Shown here: piece after piece, positions 23,436 through 34,375 of the stretch
Layout of the letters: each line of letters begins with the position of its first letter
Numbering within the stretch: the stretch's first letter is position 1
Source: Cydia pomonella
Lineage: Eukaryota; Arthropoda; Insecta; Lepidoptera; Tortricidae
NCBI RefSeq assembly: GCF_033807575.1
Contig: NC_084717.1
Location: forward strand, 10,913,692-10,977,691
Reading direction: 5' to 3'
Length of the DNA stretch: 64,000 nt
Notes under the pieces: generated by a model
Database searches by the model: none
Seen by the model: only the letters and a program-made list of their open reading frames with translations
Told to the model about the DNA's origin: nothing
Made by a program: the position numbers and the translations under genes

Positions 23436-23863
23436 TTATAAGGCAACATCCAAGTTTTGCAACCATTGCACAGCATCGGGCGTCAAGTCTAGTAGATCAT
23501 CCGGGATACCCGAGTATGCGCGGGGTAGGCACAGATGGATGATGTGCTCCATGCTCCATGGTCTGGTCCTCGATGCCGCAGTCGCATAGCGCGGAGTCTA
23601 TACAACCCCACTTATGCCGGAAGAAGATGCATCGTCCGATCCCGGTTCTTAAGCGGTTTAGGCGACACCATACTTTCCTAGGAAGGTCGATCCCCTTGTT
23701 CATGACATGATAGTCGGGTCGATATTCCCGGCCAGTATATCCATTCTTGTTTCCAGAGCTGCTCTACGTCGAAAGAACTTTGTGCGAGTGTCGCAGCGGC
23801 TGTGTTTGCCGGGCGACGGGACTTAAGGACATGCTCTATAGGAACACTACCGTCTCGTTGCAT
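23436..23863 (-). pseudogene. Non-LTR ORF2 C-terminus with CCHC-like zinc finger
   Basis: Minus-strand reading in order: LKSRRPANTAAATLAQSSFD, VEQLWKQEW, then after a frameshift near 23725 YHVMNKGIDLPRKVWCRLNR, LRTGIGRC, HKWGCIDSALCDCGIEDQTM, EH. A second frameshift comes from a 7-bp tandem duplication (ATGGAGC twice, near 23548). The frame then gives HIIHLCLPRAYSGIPDDL and ends at TAA (23438-23436). CDCGIEDQTMEH...C fits the C-x-C-x8-H-x4-C finger found after the polymerase in several non-LTR clades. Only the last 140 or so residues remain. The shadow frames on the plus strand should be ignored. Confidence 0.8.
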
Positions 23864-23869
23864 AGCGAC

Positions 23870-24289
23870 CTGTACGAAGCTGCTTATAAATTTGTCTCAA
23901 TATCACAATTTCTCTTCATATTTCTCTCAAAAGTTAAATTTATTTTCTACTCCACAAAGTTGCTTTCTAATTTCCTAATTGGAAAATGTGCCCGATAAAG
24001 AAAGCGTGATATGATATGAGATTTCCATTATACGAAACAGGAACTGATTTCTTGCGAAAGAGAAATCAGAATAGAATAGAATAAGAGCTAGCCCCGAAAA
24101 ATGGTCAACTATTTCGAGATTAACGAATCCTGTCTAGTTAGTTTCTTATACTATCCTTCTTACTCCATACGGGCGTCTAGTGGTGGTAGCTAGAGTAACA
24201 GGCCGGAAAAAAAACCGTCAGGAAAAAGAACGCCAATGCCCAACAAAAATCTCAGGCGCCGACTATAAATAACGTTAGACTTCACCGGT
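23870..24289. other. Non-coding, no feature recognised
   Basis: Nothing supported apart from a short AGAAATCAGAATAGAATAGA run. Confidence 0.45.
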
Positions 24290-24418
24290 CCACGTAGCCA
24301 ACATGCGAATTGTTCCGTAGCGTAGCGTAGTCACTCTCTATATCACTCTTCCATATTAGTGCGACAGTGACAGTTGCGTTTCGTTCGCAGCGGAGCGTTA
24401 ATGATTGGTATGTAGGTG
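24290..24418. mobile_element. Hairpin MITE, TAGCCAACGTGCC family
   Basis: CACGTAGCCAACATGCGAAT, GTAGCGTAGCGTAGTCACTC and TATTAGTGCGACAGTGACAG, then GCGTTTCGTTCGCAGCGGAG and ATGATTGGTATGTAGGTGG. It matches 9178-9317 along its whole length; the right terminus is degraded. Confidence 0.8.
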
Positions 24419-24419
24419 G

Positions 24420-25985
24420 CACTTGTTTTCTCCGAAAAAAAAACGCTTAGTAAAATCACATGCGAATTAAATACCTTCGTAATTTACCCTTCAATACTAC
24501 AACTTCCGTTCTTCAAGTAGCCTGCATTATCTAACCTTAACCAATGAACTGCAAAAACCTGTATCCAGATACAATAATAAAGAGATGTATCCTGATTGTA
24601 CAGGTTATGAATTTGATCTAGATTTGTTATGTATAATTATGATCCATCGGTGCCAAAAGTAACATTTCTGGTTAAAGAAATCAAATCTATAACAAATCTT
24701 GATCAAAATCATTACCTGTCATTACAATCGGAATACGCCTCAAGATTAGTATAGCATCTTAATTTGTCAGGTTTCGTGTCTCTCAAAATCGTTTACCATT
24801 CTTCTGGCCATTTTTTTTTCTGGGACTAGCTCTCCTTCTAGACGTACACGGGTCGCGAGGCTTGCGTCGCGTTATTATGAGTCGGGCCGCGTTTCAATTA
24901 GGCCAATGGGAATTCTTGGCGGGTTCTGTAAAGCCAAAATTTTTCTTTATTTATTAGACGCCATTAGTGGACTTATTATAATATTAATCCATGTCCGTAC
25001 TAATATTCTTTATAAATGTGATTATGACTTTTTATTTTTATACTCTTAAAGCTTACGTTGTTGGAACAATTATGATAATATTTGGAATTAACAACATTTT
25101 AAGTAGTCCCTGTCCGGGACTATTCATCTAAAAATAAAGGTTTACAGTAACTTACAGTAACGAACTATATTTTAAAAGTACGTACAAAATGCACGATAAC
25201 TACCTAAATGATATCAATGAGATATCATTGTGATGTCCGTGTACCTACGTTCAAATTGGCTCCAGGTTTAGTATTGAGAACTGCGCTCGCTACGCCGTAG
25301 CCTGTAGCTTCGCTTTGGTTTCCTTCTACGAGTAATATACTGTAGCCGCCGTGCAGATCAGGCTCTGGACGACTCAAATAAAACTTCGATTCATAATAAA
25401 GTGAAGTATAATCTTCCAAAAAGTACTGGTTTAGAAGGGTTCTTGCCAAAACGGTTAAATGTAGAAAGTGGGTGTTGATAGTATGGAGGATGATAAAAGA
25501 GTGAATTTGCAATATTTGAGCTGTACAAAAGTGGTTTAAATTTCGATGCTTCTAATTGGCCGCGATACAATATATGTGGAGCGCTCCTATTGGTGCTTTT
25601 TAAAAGCCTCTGAATACTAGCCGAGCCCGACGGCTGCGTTTACAATAATAAGTTGCATTCGCAACATATAACAACACCTTTCATGCAAAGTGAAAGGTTT
25701 GTTATATTAATAATAGGTACAACATACGCTTAACAATTTACGAATACGTGTTATGGGTCGCATAAAGCGTATAATCTACTATATAAAATTGAAAATGCCA
25801 GAAAGGGAAAAAACGAAGGACGGAGCGAATATGATATGTGTATATGAATATGATAATTTAAATATGAGAATAGAACAAGAGCATAATAAACAAATTTTCA
25901 TGTCTTAATTTTACGACGATCGGCCATTTTCGGCAACTTTCGGTTGGTTTTGGTGGTTTAGCTACGCATCTACAAAGTTTAAGTA
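24420..25985. other. Non-coding; GC block and small hairpin
   Basis: 24840-24945 is a GC-richer block (GGGTCGCGAGGCTTGCGTCG) of possible regulatory nature. 25225-25512 holds a 95-codon minus-strand frame starting at a non-ATG codon, with no recognised motif. A small palindrome lies at about 25668-25706 (ACCTTTCA, 7-base loop, TGAAAGGT, extended outward by ATAACAA/TTGTTAT). Confidence 0.35.
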
Positions 25986-25989
25986 ATCC

Positions 25990-26100
25990 AAATTATGTTC
26001 GTCATGTTGATATGCTGTTTTATTCGTGTTTTTTTACTCCAAGTAAAATTAAATGTCAAAAGTGCTGTCAACCTTTGTCTATGACTAAACAGACCGCCAA
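25990..26100 (+). repeat. Outlying copy of the 121-bp repeat
   Basis: TGTTCGTCATGTTGATATGC, TTTTTTTACTCCAAGTAAAA and GTCAAAAGTGCTGTCAACCT parallel 26538-26625. The copy lies on the other side of the LINE scrap at 26187-26516. Confidence 0.6.
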
Positions 26101-26186
26101 TTTTTTTGACGTAAATTCAAGTAACCTAAAGTATGTTTGTTATTAAATTATTAGAATTAAAAAATATTAAATTAAAGTAACCTAAA

Positions 26187-26516
26187 GTATGGTGTTGGCG
26201 CAAGATGTTAGGGATTTCTTGGACGGCGCGCCGGACTAATGCGTCAATCCTAACGGAATTAGAAATCCAGTGCCAGTTATCGTCCATTTGTCTCCAACGG
26301 ATCCTTAGTTACTTTGGACACGTGCCAGACGGGAGCCGGACAACTTCGAAAAGCGCATTATGTTTGGCATGGTGGATGGAGAACGGGGTAGTGGACATCC
26401 ACCAACCCGCTGGGTGGACATGGGATCTACACATTAGGAAGGCGGAAAATCGTGCAGAACGGAGAGCCTTAGTGCACAAAATAACGATCTCATGTGGTCG
26501 CAACTCTCAGTCATGA
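26187..26516 (+). pseudogene. RTE-like LINE C-terminal fragment
   Basis: Frame 1 reads MLGISWTARRTNASILTELE and SICLQRILSYFGHV. The match then shifts frame to DNFEKRIMFGMVDGERGSGH, PPTRWVD and shifts back to AENRAERRALVHKITISCGR, NSQS, TGA (26514-26516). From memory this is the region downstream of the polymerase domain in RTE/BovB-like elements often mis-annotated as host protein. Two frameshifts and 5' truncation make it non-functional. The 64-codon minus-strand frame here is a shadow. Confidence 0.75.
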
Positions 26517-26534
26517 GGAAAGGAGAAAGAAGAA

Positions 26535-26900
26535 AGTATGTTTGTCAAGCTGGTATGCAATTTTATCGGGGTTTTTTACTCGAAGTGAAATAAAAATCAA
26601 AAGTGCTATCAACCTTAGTCTTTGCCCATACAAGAAGTGTGATAGTTTGTGGAAGATATGCCTTCCTTCCGATGTAATACTCTTTAATGGATATTTGTGC
26701 AACTGTACATTAAAAATCAAAAGTCCCATCAACCTTAGTCTATGCCCATACGAGAAGTGTGATAATTTGTGGAAGATTTTCCTTCCTTCCGATGTAAGAC
26801 CGCCTTTAATGGATGTTTGCGCAACTGTACATTAAAAATCAAAAGTGCTATCAACCTCAGTCTATGCTCATACGAGAAGTGTGATAGTTTGCAAATATAT
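26535..26900 (+). repeat. Tandem repeat, about 121 bp, three copies
   Basis: AAAAATCAAAAGT begins at about 26592, 26712 and 26834 (spacing 120 and 122). The shared unit also has TGCCCATAC.AGAAGTGTGAT and CTTCCTTCCGATGTAA. The open frames at 26494-26835 and 26511-26732 derive from the repeat. Confidence 0.85.
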
Positions 26901-27074
26901 GGATGAAAAAATGCAATTTCTTAGTTTTCCAAATCATATCATTTACTGACAAATTTGTAAACTAACCCCCTTTATTCATAAAACTTAGCAATCCTCTGTT
27001 AAATTTTCCCACTTTCTAACAAACACAAATGTCAATATTGCAGACAGGGACTAAAGATGATCAACAACAATCTT

Positions 27075-27212
27075 AAAGGACAATGGGCACTTTTGTATGG
27101 GGAGTGTCCCATGGATGTATACTGTTGAGACATATGTCGTTTTAAAGCTCTTAATCGTAGTATTATTTTATTGTATGGCACCAACCTTGGACCACTTGCA
27201 GGGACCGAGCTA
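27075..27212 (+). repeat. Dispersed repeat E, plus copy
   Basis: CCCATGGATGTATACTGTTG, GACATATGTCGTTTTAAAG, TATTATTTTATTGTATGGCA and TTGCAGGGACCGAGC. The complement of 40319-40449 matches base for base over most of this, and 39857-39965 is a more diverged relative. Confidence 0.7.
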
Positions 27213-28605
27213 TATAAAAAAAGAAGTTGCGCATATAAGCAGTTATATTTCCTTATACGCGGGATATAAAAAGTTTTAGCGTATTTTATTCGAAAGAATA
27301 TAAAAAATGCTTTATGTTTTTTGTATCAACACCAATGATAAAGTATTTAAAGGGACACAATTTACAGTTTTAAAAAATCGTCATTCGAAAAATTACTTGA
27401 TACACAGCGAAATAAGAGTGTATACAAATGCCATGTATATCATGTGAAAAGTATTTTTATAAGCTATTTTTCGTATAATATAACTGGAGTCAAATCATTG
27501 CAGGGACCAAAATAAAACCATTTAATGAGTTAATTAATTGTAGTTAATTACGCTTTAACTTTTCTACTCAACGCCAGATGTCGCTCTACAGCAAAATTCT
27601 ACTTGACGTAAAACATTTATACATAGCGGTAATCTCGTCAGTCTTACTCCATCATTTTAAAAAGTATAGACTAGTTTATGGATTTCTAAAGTTATGTCAA
27701 GATGACTCTGAATGTAATATTGTCAACAATAATTGTCAAAGCACGCAATTTAAAATATTCCACATTGTAATTACAAAATAGTATATTTCTAATACGCTAT
27801 AATTTTCTCCAATCGAAAGGCACTCCATTCCATTGATCTCAGAGAGTATGCTCCTTGATGATCTTCACTATTCATGGGGTAGGTAAGATAAAAGTATTAT
27901 TTTTTCTCGTATAGCTGCTATATAGCGTTCGACTCCATGGAAAATAAAGGCTCCAAATTATATAAAAAATGTAGCATGTATACAAAGTGCAATTTAGATA
28001 GTATTCCAGAAAAAAATGCGCCAATGTAAATGCTGAAAAGTTTCCTATCGTATTGTCGAACAAATTCATATCTACTTCTGATCTACGCGACCTTAGATGT
28101 TTGGATTGTCCTACCTAATCATTTTACATTTTATTGTTTTCAGAACAAGAATTATTTTACTTCCCACTGTCTATGTAAGGGAACTTAGAGCGGATTCATA
28201 CTTTACTATACGTGTCGTGTCGAATGATAGTCCCTGTGTCAGTTTCTCCAATTCTATTTTGCGTAGGATAAGTTAAAAAAATAATTAAAAATACGTGTTA
28301 CCGTATTTTCATTCGTGAAATGTTACCTATATTTCTAAGTTAATGATTGTACTATACTTCCAAAAATATGTCTGACAAACATTTTACATGAAAGCCATTT
28401 TTCCACGTAAAAATGAACTGTTATAGGGACCATCTTTTGAATTTATGATAATTTATTCATATTTTAATGTACTCGGGTAATATTGCAGGCATTATATCAG
28501 CACCAAATAAATGCTGTGAACCAGATATATAAAGTGTTTTAAGTGGCGAATAACGTTTCCAAATCGCATTTTCTTTTGACATATCTTTCTTTTTGCTCTT
28601 TTTTT
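27213..28605. other. Non-coding, no feature recognised
   Basis: AT-rich. TGCAGGGACCAAAATAAAAC at about 27500 echoes the TGCAGGGACCGAG end of repeat E, so decayed copies may be present. No gene supported. Confidence 0.45.
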
Positions 28606-28608
28606 CAC

Positions 28609-28845
28609 GACCGGTTTGGCCTAGTAAGTCGATGATCCTGGGTTTGAATCCCGGTAAGGGCATTTATTTGTGTGATGAGCACAGATATTTGTTCCAGAGT
28701 CATGGATGTTTTCTATGTATTTAAGTATTTGTATATTATATATTATTATGTCGTTGTATGAGTACCCACAAAACAAGCCTTCTCGGCTTGCTGTGGCACT
28801 CAGTCAATTTGTGTAAGAATGTCCCTATAATATTTATTTATTGTT
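28609..28845 (+). mobile_element. tRNA-derived SINE, family 1
   Basis: Starts GACCGGTTTGGCCTAG (A-box-like) and has GGGTTTGAATCCC (B-box-like, 28640-28652) for RNA polymerase III. A body follows: GTGTGATGAGCACAGATATTTG, TTTCTATGTATTTAAGTATT, CAAGCCTTCTCGGCTTGCTG. The tail is AATATTTATTTATTGTTATT. About 20 bases between the A and B boxes are missing compared with the copy at 33305, so this copy is probably inactive. No clear target duplication. Confidence 0.8.
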
Positions 28846-29365
28846 ATTATTATTGTATGTCCGGTAACAGAACTCCCCAGGAGCACTCGGGTGTGTAAGG
28901 TCGCTACTCCCCAACTTATTATAATTGTTATTACTTTCAGCATTTTTAAGTTGTTCATCGGACACTGAGGCCATTGAAGTTTCAAGCTGGCGGCATCAAA
29001 ATGGAGTACCTAGGTACCGTTTCAAATAAATGGGTGGTAAGTAAGTACATTTGGTGAAGTGGAACTGCTGATGTTGATCAGAAACGGAACTCTTCCACGC
29101 GCGTGATTTGTCTTCTTTGTTAAGTTTGTAGCGAGTAAGTTTCAAGTACCAAGGTTTTTAGGAACCTTTGTGTCAAGGTAAAGGTCTGACGATGGGTTCC
29201 ATGAGGAAGCGAGGGAACACCTCAAATCTTATAGGCATATAGTCATTTTGGATTTTCATCAATACCTTAAGCTTTTTCATTCCCACTAGTGGCATTTAAT
29301 GAAGTGGAACTACTGATGTTGACCAAAACGGAACTCTTGAACGCGCGAGATTTTTCTTCTTTGTT

Positions 29366-29705
29366 TTTTTTTATGATATAAGAGGCAAACGAGCAGACGT
29401 CACACCTGATGGTAAGCGATTACCGCCGCCCATGGACACCTGCTAAACCATAGGGGTTGTAAGTTCGGTGCTGGCCTTTAAGATTGGAATACGCTATTTT
29501 CTTAAAGTTTTAAATGTCGTATTGGTCCGGAAATACCGCAGGCGACAGATCATTTCATAGTTTAGCTGTATGAGGCAGGAAGTTTCTAGAGAAATGCACA
29601 GTTGAGGACTGCCAACCATCTAAATGGTGAAAATAAAAATGTTGTAGCGTAGAGCGCTGACGAAAAGAGGCGGCAAGGATTAATCCGAGCAATTCGATGG
29701 AACAC
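29366..29705 (+). mobile_element. Dispersed repeat B inserted in the array, copy 1
   Basis: AGAGGCAAACGAGCAGACGT, TGATGGTAAGCGATTACCGC, CCCATGGACACCTGC, GGTCCGGAAATACCGCAGGC and GAGGCAGGAAGTTTCTAGAG. From memory a common lepidopteran repeat that shares the TGATGGTAAGC segment with repeat A. It interrupts a 240-bp unit after TTTTTCTTCTTTG. Confidence 0.75.
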
Positions 29706-30089
29706 TCGCCGTAATAGATTTGTCCTGATAAGTTTGTAGAAAGTAAGGTTGTTAAGAAACATCTGTGTCTAGATCCAGGTCTGATAGATACCTCAAACCT
29801 TATAGAAATACATATAGTTTTTTTTGGATTTACATCAATATCTTTAGGCGTTTTATTAAAAAAAAAAGCTACATTTAATCAAGTGGAACTGCTGATGTGT
29901 TCCAGAACGGAACTTTTCAACGCACACGTTTTGTATTCTTTATTAAGCTTGTAGTGAGTAAGGTTCTTAAGGTGTACTTAATACATCAATGTCCAGTTCT
30001 GATGATGGGTTTCATGAAGAATCGAGGGAATTCCTAAAATCTTTTAGGCATACATGTAATAATTTCTGGAATTTTATTTACATATCAAG

Positions 30090-30285
30090 CATTATTGAAT
30101 GCTACACTGTACGGGACTACATTCCCCTATGGGTTCCATACAGTGGTAGCTGGTAGGTTAAGTGTGTAGGTTTAGGTATAATTTTTAGGCTTAAGTACTA
30201 ACCCTTTTGAAACTGTTTTTTTTTCTAACAAAATGTATGTGTCACCGTTACATGAAATAAATGTTTTCAATTATTATTAAAAAAG
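30090..30285 (+). mobile_element. Retroposed 3'-end scrap inserted in the array
   Basis: About 190 bp foreign to the 240-bp units: ACTGTACGGGACTACATTCC ... CCGTTACATGAAATAAATG ... ending TTCAATTATTATTAAAAAA. It has the form of a non-LTR 3' end with AATAAA and an A-rich tail. Unit phase resumes directly after it. Confidence 0.55.
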
Positions 30286-31331
30286 TGTCATTTGACTAAA
30301 AGTAACAGCTGATGTTGACCAGAATGGAACTCGCCAATTCGCGCGCGATTTGTTTTATTAGTTAAGTTTGTAGCAAGTAAGTTTTAAGTATTAAGGTTTT
30401 TAGGAACATTTGTGTCAAGGTAAAGGTCTGATGATGGGTCCCATGAAGAATCGAGGGAATTTCTTAAATGCTATAGGCATATATGTAGTACTTATTGGAT
30501 TTTCATCAACATATTATCAACTTTTATTCACAAAAGTGACATTTGATGATGTGGAACTACTGATGTTGACCAGAACGGAACTCCAACGCGTGCAATTTTT
30601 CTTCGTTAAGTTTGTAGCAAGTAAGGTTCTTAAGAAACATTTTTGTCAAAGTACAGTTCTGATGATGGGTTTCGTGAAGAATCGAGGGAATTCCTAAAAT
30701 CTTATAGGCATACATGTAATAAGTTCTGGGATTTTATTTACATATCAAGCATTTTTATAAAAAAAATTGTCATTTGACTAAGTGTAACAGCTGATGTTGA
30801 CCAGAATGGAACTCGCCAACTCGCGCGCGATTTGTTTTATTAGTTAAGTTTGTAGCAAGTAAGTTTTAAGTACTAAGGTTTTTAGGAACATTTGTGTCAA
30901 GGTAAAGGTCTGATGATGGGTCCCATGAAGAATCGAGGGAATTTCTTAAATGTTATAGGTATATATATAGTACTTGTTGGATTTTCATCAACATATTATC
31001 AAGTTTTATTCACAAAAGTGACATTTGATGATGTGGAACTACTGATGTTGACCAAAACGGAACTCCAACGCGCGCAATTTTTCTTCGTTGTTAAGTTTGT
31101 AGCGAGTAAGGTTCTCAAGAAACATTTTTGTCGAAGTACAGTTCTGATGATGTGTTTCATGAGAAAGCGAGGGAACTCCTCATTCTCCTCAATTCTTATA
31201 GGCATATAGTCATTTTGGATTTTCATCAATATCTTTAGCTTTTTTTATTCACATTAGTGGCATTTGATGAAGTGGAACTAGTGATGTTGACTAAAACGGA
31301 ACTCTTCAACGCGTGAGATTTTTTTCTTTTT

Positions 31332-31672
31332 TTGTTTGTTGTGATATAAGAGGCAAACTAGCAGACGAATCAACTGATGGTAAGCAATTACCGCTGGCCA
31401 TGGACATCTGTTACACCATAGGGATTGTAAGTGTGGTGCCGGCATTTAAGGAATACGCTCTTTCCTTAAAGTTTTAAAAAACGTATTGGGCCGGAAATAC
31501 CGCATGCGACAGATCATTTCATAGTTTAGCTGTATGAGGCAGGAAGTTTCTAGAGAAATGCACAGTTGAGGATTGCCAACAATCTAAGTGGTGAAGATAT
31601 AAATGATGTAGCGTAAAGCGATGACGGAAAGAGGCGGCAGAGATTAATCCGAACAATTCCTCGGAACTTTTA
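31332..31672 (+). mobile_element. Dispersed repeat B in the array, copy 2
   Basis: Almost the same sequence as 29366-29705, at the same point of the host unit, and followed by the same unusual continuation (GTTTGTAGAAAGTAAGG, CATCTGTGTCTAG or close). It therefore looks duplicated together with its flanks. Offset about 1,968 bp. Confidence 0.75.
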
Positions 31673-32865
31673 AGTTTGTAGAAAGTAAGGTTCTTAAGAA
31701 ATATCTGTGCTAGACACCAGTGTCTAGTGTCTAGGTCTGATGATGGACACCTCAAACCTTATAGAAATACATATAGTTTTTTTTTTTTCATCAATATCTC
31801 TAGGTGTTTTATTTAAAAAAGGTTATATTTGATCAAGTGGAACTGCTGATGTTGTCCAGAACGGAACTTTTCAACGCACGCGTTTTGTATTCTTTATTAA
31901 GCTTGTAGCGAGTAACGTTCTTAAGGTGTATTTATATCAATGTTCAGTTCTGATGATGGGTTTCATAAATAATCGAGGGAATTCCTGACATATTATAATT
32001 TCTGGATTTTTATTTACATATCAAGCATTTTTATTAAAAAGTGACATTTGACGAAATGCAACAGCTGATGCTGGCCAAAATGGAACTCGCCAATTCGGGC
32101 GCGATATGTTTTATTTGTTTATTTTGTAGCAAGTAAAGTTCTTGAAGACATTTGTGTCATAAGGTCTAGTTCTGAGGATGGGTTCCATGAGAAATCGAAG
32201 AAATTCCTCAAATCTTATAGGAATACAATGCATACAGTAATGTTTGGATTCTCGTCAACATATCAAGCATTTTTATTTAAACAAGTTAGTGATATTGACC
32301 AGAACGGAACTCTTCAACGCGCGCGATTCTTATTCTTTGTTAAGTTTGTAGCAAGCTAGGTTCTTAAGAAACATTTGTGTCAAGGTCCAGTTATGATGAT
32401 GGATTCAATGAGGAATTGAGGATTTTAAATCGATTTGAATTCTCAATTGGGAGGAATTGAGGATTTTCGTCAACATATCAAGTTTTTTTTATTTGAACAA
32501 GTGACATTTGATGAAGTGAAACTGCTGATATTGAGCAAAATGGAACTCTTCAACGACAAGTATTTTACCTTAGGCGTTTTTTTATTTATTTCGTTTATAG
32601 CATGTAAGGCTTTTAAGGAACATTTGTGTCAAGGTCCAGTTCTGATGATAGGTTCTACGAGAAACCGAAGGAGTTTCTCATATTGTATAGGATAGGCATA
32701 CATATAGTCATTTTAGGATTTTCATCAATATTACAAGCATTTTTACTCAATAAAGTGACATTTGATGAAGTAGAATTGCTGATGAAGAACGGAACACCTC
32801 AACGTCTTCCATATTCTTTATTTTTATTACTCTTCTTTCTTTTTCATTATTCTTAGAACAGGTAT

Positions 32866-33304
32866 TTCTACTAAGTGAACCGAACTGCTACTATTAAAAG
32901 TAGGTAGGTAGGTTAAAACTATAAGAATTATTATGTATAAGTAGTCTTTCTTTTAATTAAACATAGGTAAGTAATTCTATTTAAGTGTAAGTATCTTTAA
33001 AAAAAACATCAATCGACTCTTATCTGTCACTAGTTCCAGTTTCAGAGTATAAAATCCGGGTACACAGCCACGGCTAGCCGGGTAGCCAGACAGTTCGAAT
33101 ACGGACAAGTTATTGTGAATAAAAAATCTTATCGTCTTGCAAAAGTTATTGTCATAAATGTATAGGTTTCGAATACATGAATATAAAGTTAAAATGCTGG
33201 TAAAAGTATTAGTTTTTATCATTAACCATTTTATATCCCAACAAAACTGTTACCCTTACAAAAATAAAATGCTTTCATTACCTAATGTAGTTTACGTTAG
33301 GTAA
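32866..33304. other. Non-coding, no feature recognised
   Basis: AT-rich; nothing supported. Confidence 0.45.
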
Positions 33305-33557
33305 TAAATAAATAAATATGTAGGGACAATCTTACACAGATTGGCCCCAAACTAATCAAAGCTTGTACTATGGGTACTAGGCTACGTTAAACATAATTAT
33401 TTAGATAAATATATATTTACGTATATACATAGAAAGCACGCATGCCTTAGGAACAAATATCTGTGTTCATCACACAAAGAAATGCCCTTACGCGATTCAA
33501 ACTCGGGACCATCGGCTTCATAGGCAGGGTCACTACCCACTAGGCCAAACCGGTCGG
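33305..33557 (-). mobile_element. tRNA-derived SINE, family 1, minus copy
   Basis: On the minus strand: CGACCGGTTTGGCCTAGTGG (A-box region intact), CCGAGTTTGAATCGCG (B-box region, 33492-33506), then GCATTTCTTTGTGTGATGAA and TTTCTATGTATATACG, ending in a TATTTATTTATTTATTA tail at about 33305. It keeps the inter-box segment that the 28609 copy lacks. Confidence 0.8.
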
Positions 33558-33957
33558 CAAAAGGTAAAGATAATTAGGTAAAGACAATGAATAATTAAAC
33601 GTATTATAAATTGACACCAATATCCATCAAATAGTATAACAAGGTATGCTAAGAGCGGGCTTCAGGCCGGCCATTACGTCGCACCTTTAGAATGAAACTA
33701 ATTTGACTCAAAAAGTACGACTACTTTATATATGTAGTTTGGTAGAACAGTAAGAACTCACTATATGTGTCTCTTTTTCATGCGGTGAAATCCCCCCACC
33801 CGGAAAGGGTAGCGACGCCCATTTTATCGACTCTCGAGTCGACTTCAATCTGATACTAATAGTAAGTAAGTACTTAATTAATTAAGTAATAAAAAGCAAA
33901 TTGTAATAGTCATCCCGTCTTAGTAAAAGGAAGGAAGTATTGTAAAGATACTACTTT
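33558..33957. other. Non-coding, no feature recognised
   Basis: Contains a GC-richer scrap at 33780-33850 (ATCCCCCCACCCGGAAAGGG) of unknown origin. Confidence 0.4.
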
Positions 33958-34375
33958 TTAACCGACTTCAAAAACTTTTTTTTTGTATATATGTTAAGTA
34001 AGATCTTCGTCATTTCTGAACCACTATTGAAAATTAGTTATCGTTTGAAAGTGGGTATATAGTTCCAAGATGGTCCTATTTTTGACAAAACCACGAGGAA
34101 TTAAGGGAACTCCCCAAATCTTATAGGCGTTTTTTAGTTTCATCAACAGACCAGGCATTGCCATTCAAAAAAGTGCTATTTGAAGAAGTGGAACTTCTGA
34201 TCAGGACCAGAAAAGAACTCTTTAACGATGCGTATTTCACGCTAGACGATTTGTCTTCTTTGTTATGTTTGTAAAGAAGCTACTTGCTTAACGAGGTTTA
34301 AGGAATATTTGTGTAAAGGTCTAGCTTACATCATGGGTTCTATGAGGAATTGAGGCAACCTCTCAATTCTTGATG
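33958..34375 (+). repeat. Repeat scrap plus outlying 240-bp unit
   Basis: AACCGACTTCAAAAAC at 33959, with a fragment at about 34486, is a start motif of a ubiquitous lepidopteran repeat (memory). From about 34086 the sequence follows the 29-33 kb array: AAATCTTATAGGCG, GAAGAAGTGGAACTTCTGAT, CAGGACCAGAAAAGAACTCT, TTCTATGAGGAATTGAGG. It is a strongly diverged unit about 1.3 kb beyond the array. Confidence 0.6.

Larger units (their letters stand above)
29035..32865 (+). repeat. Diverged tandem array of about 240-bp units
   Basis: The landmark AGTGGAACTGCTGATG, or a variant of it, recurs near 29055, 29298, 29879, 30298, 30548, 30780, 31030, 31268, 31834, 32053, 32275, 32513 and 32766. Basic spacing is 220-250 bp; the longer gaps contain insertions. 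A 482-bp two-unit repeat is nearly identical between 30298-30779 and 30780-31260. The translated frames (FDDVELLMLT, ASKVLKKHFC, GNFLN) are repeat-encoded and recur every 80 codons or so, with many stops. Nothing suggests a protein is selected for. Confidence 0.9.

Noticed and set aside
30410..31209. Two similar 95-105-codon frames suggesting a duplicated gene
   Set aside because: They are two copies of the 482-bp two-unit satellite block. They start at non-ATG codons and lie in a diverged tandem array with many stops.
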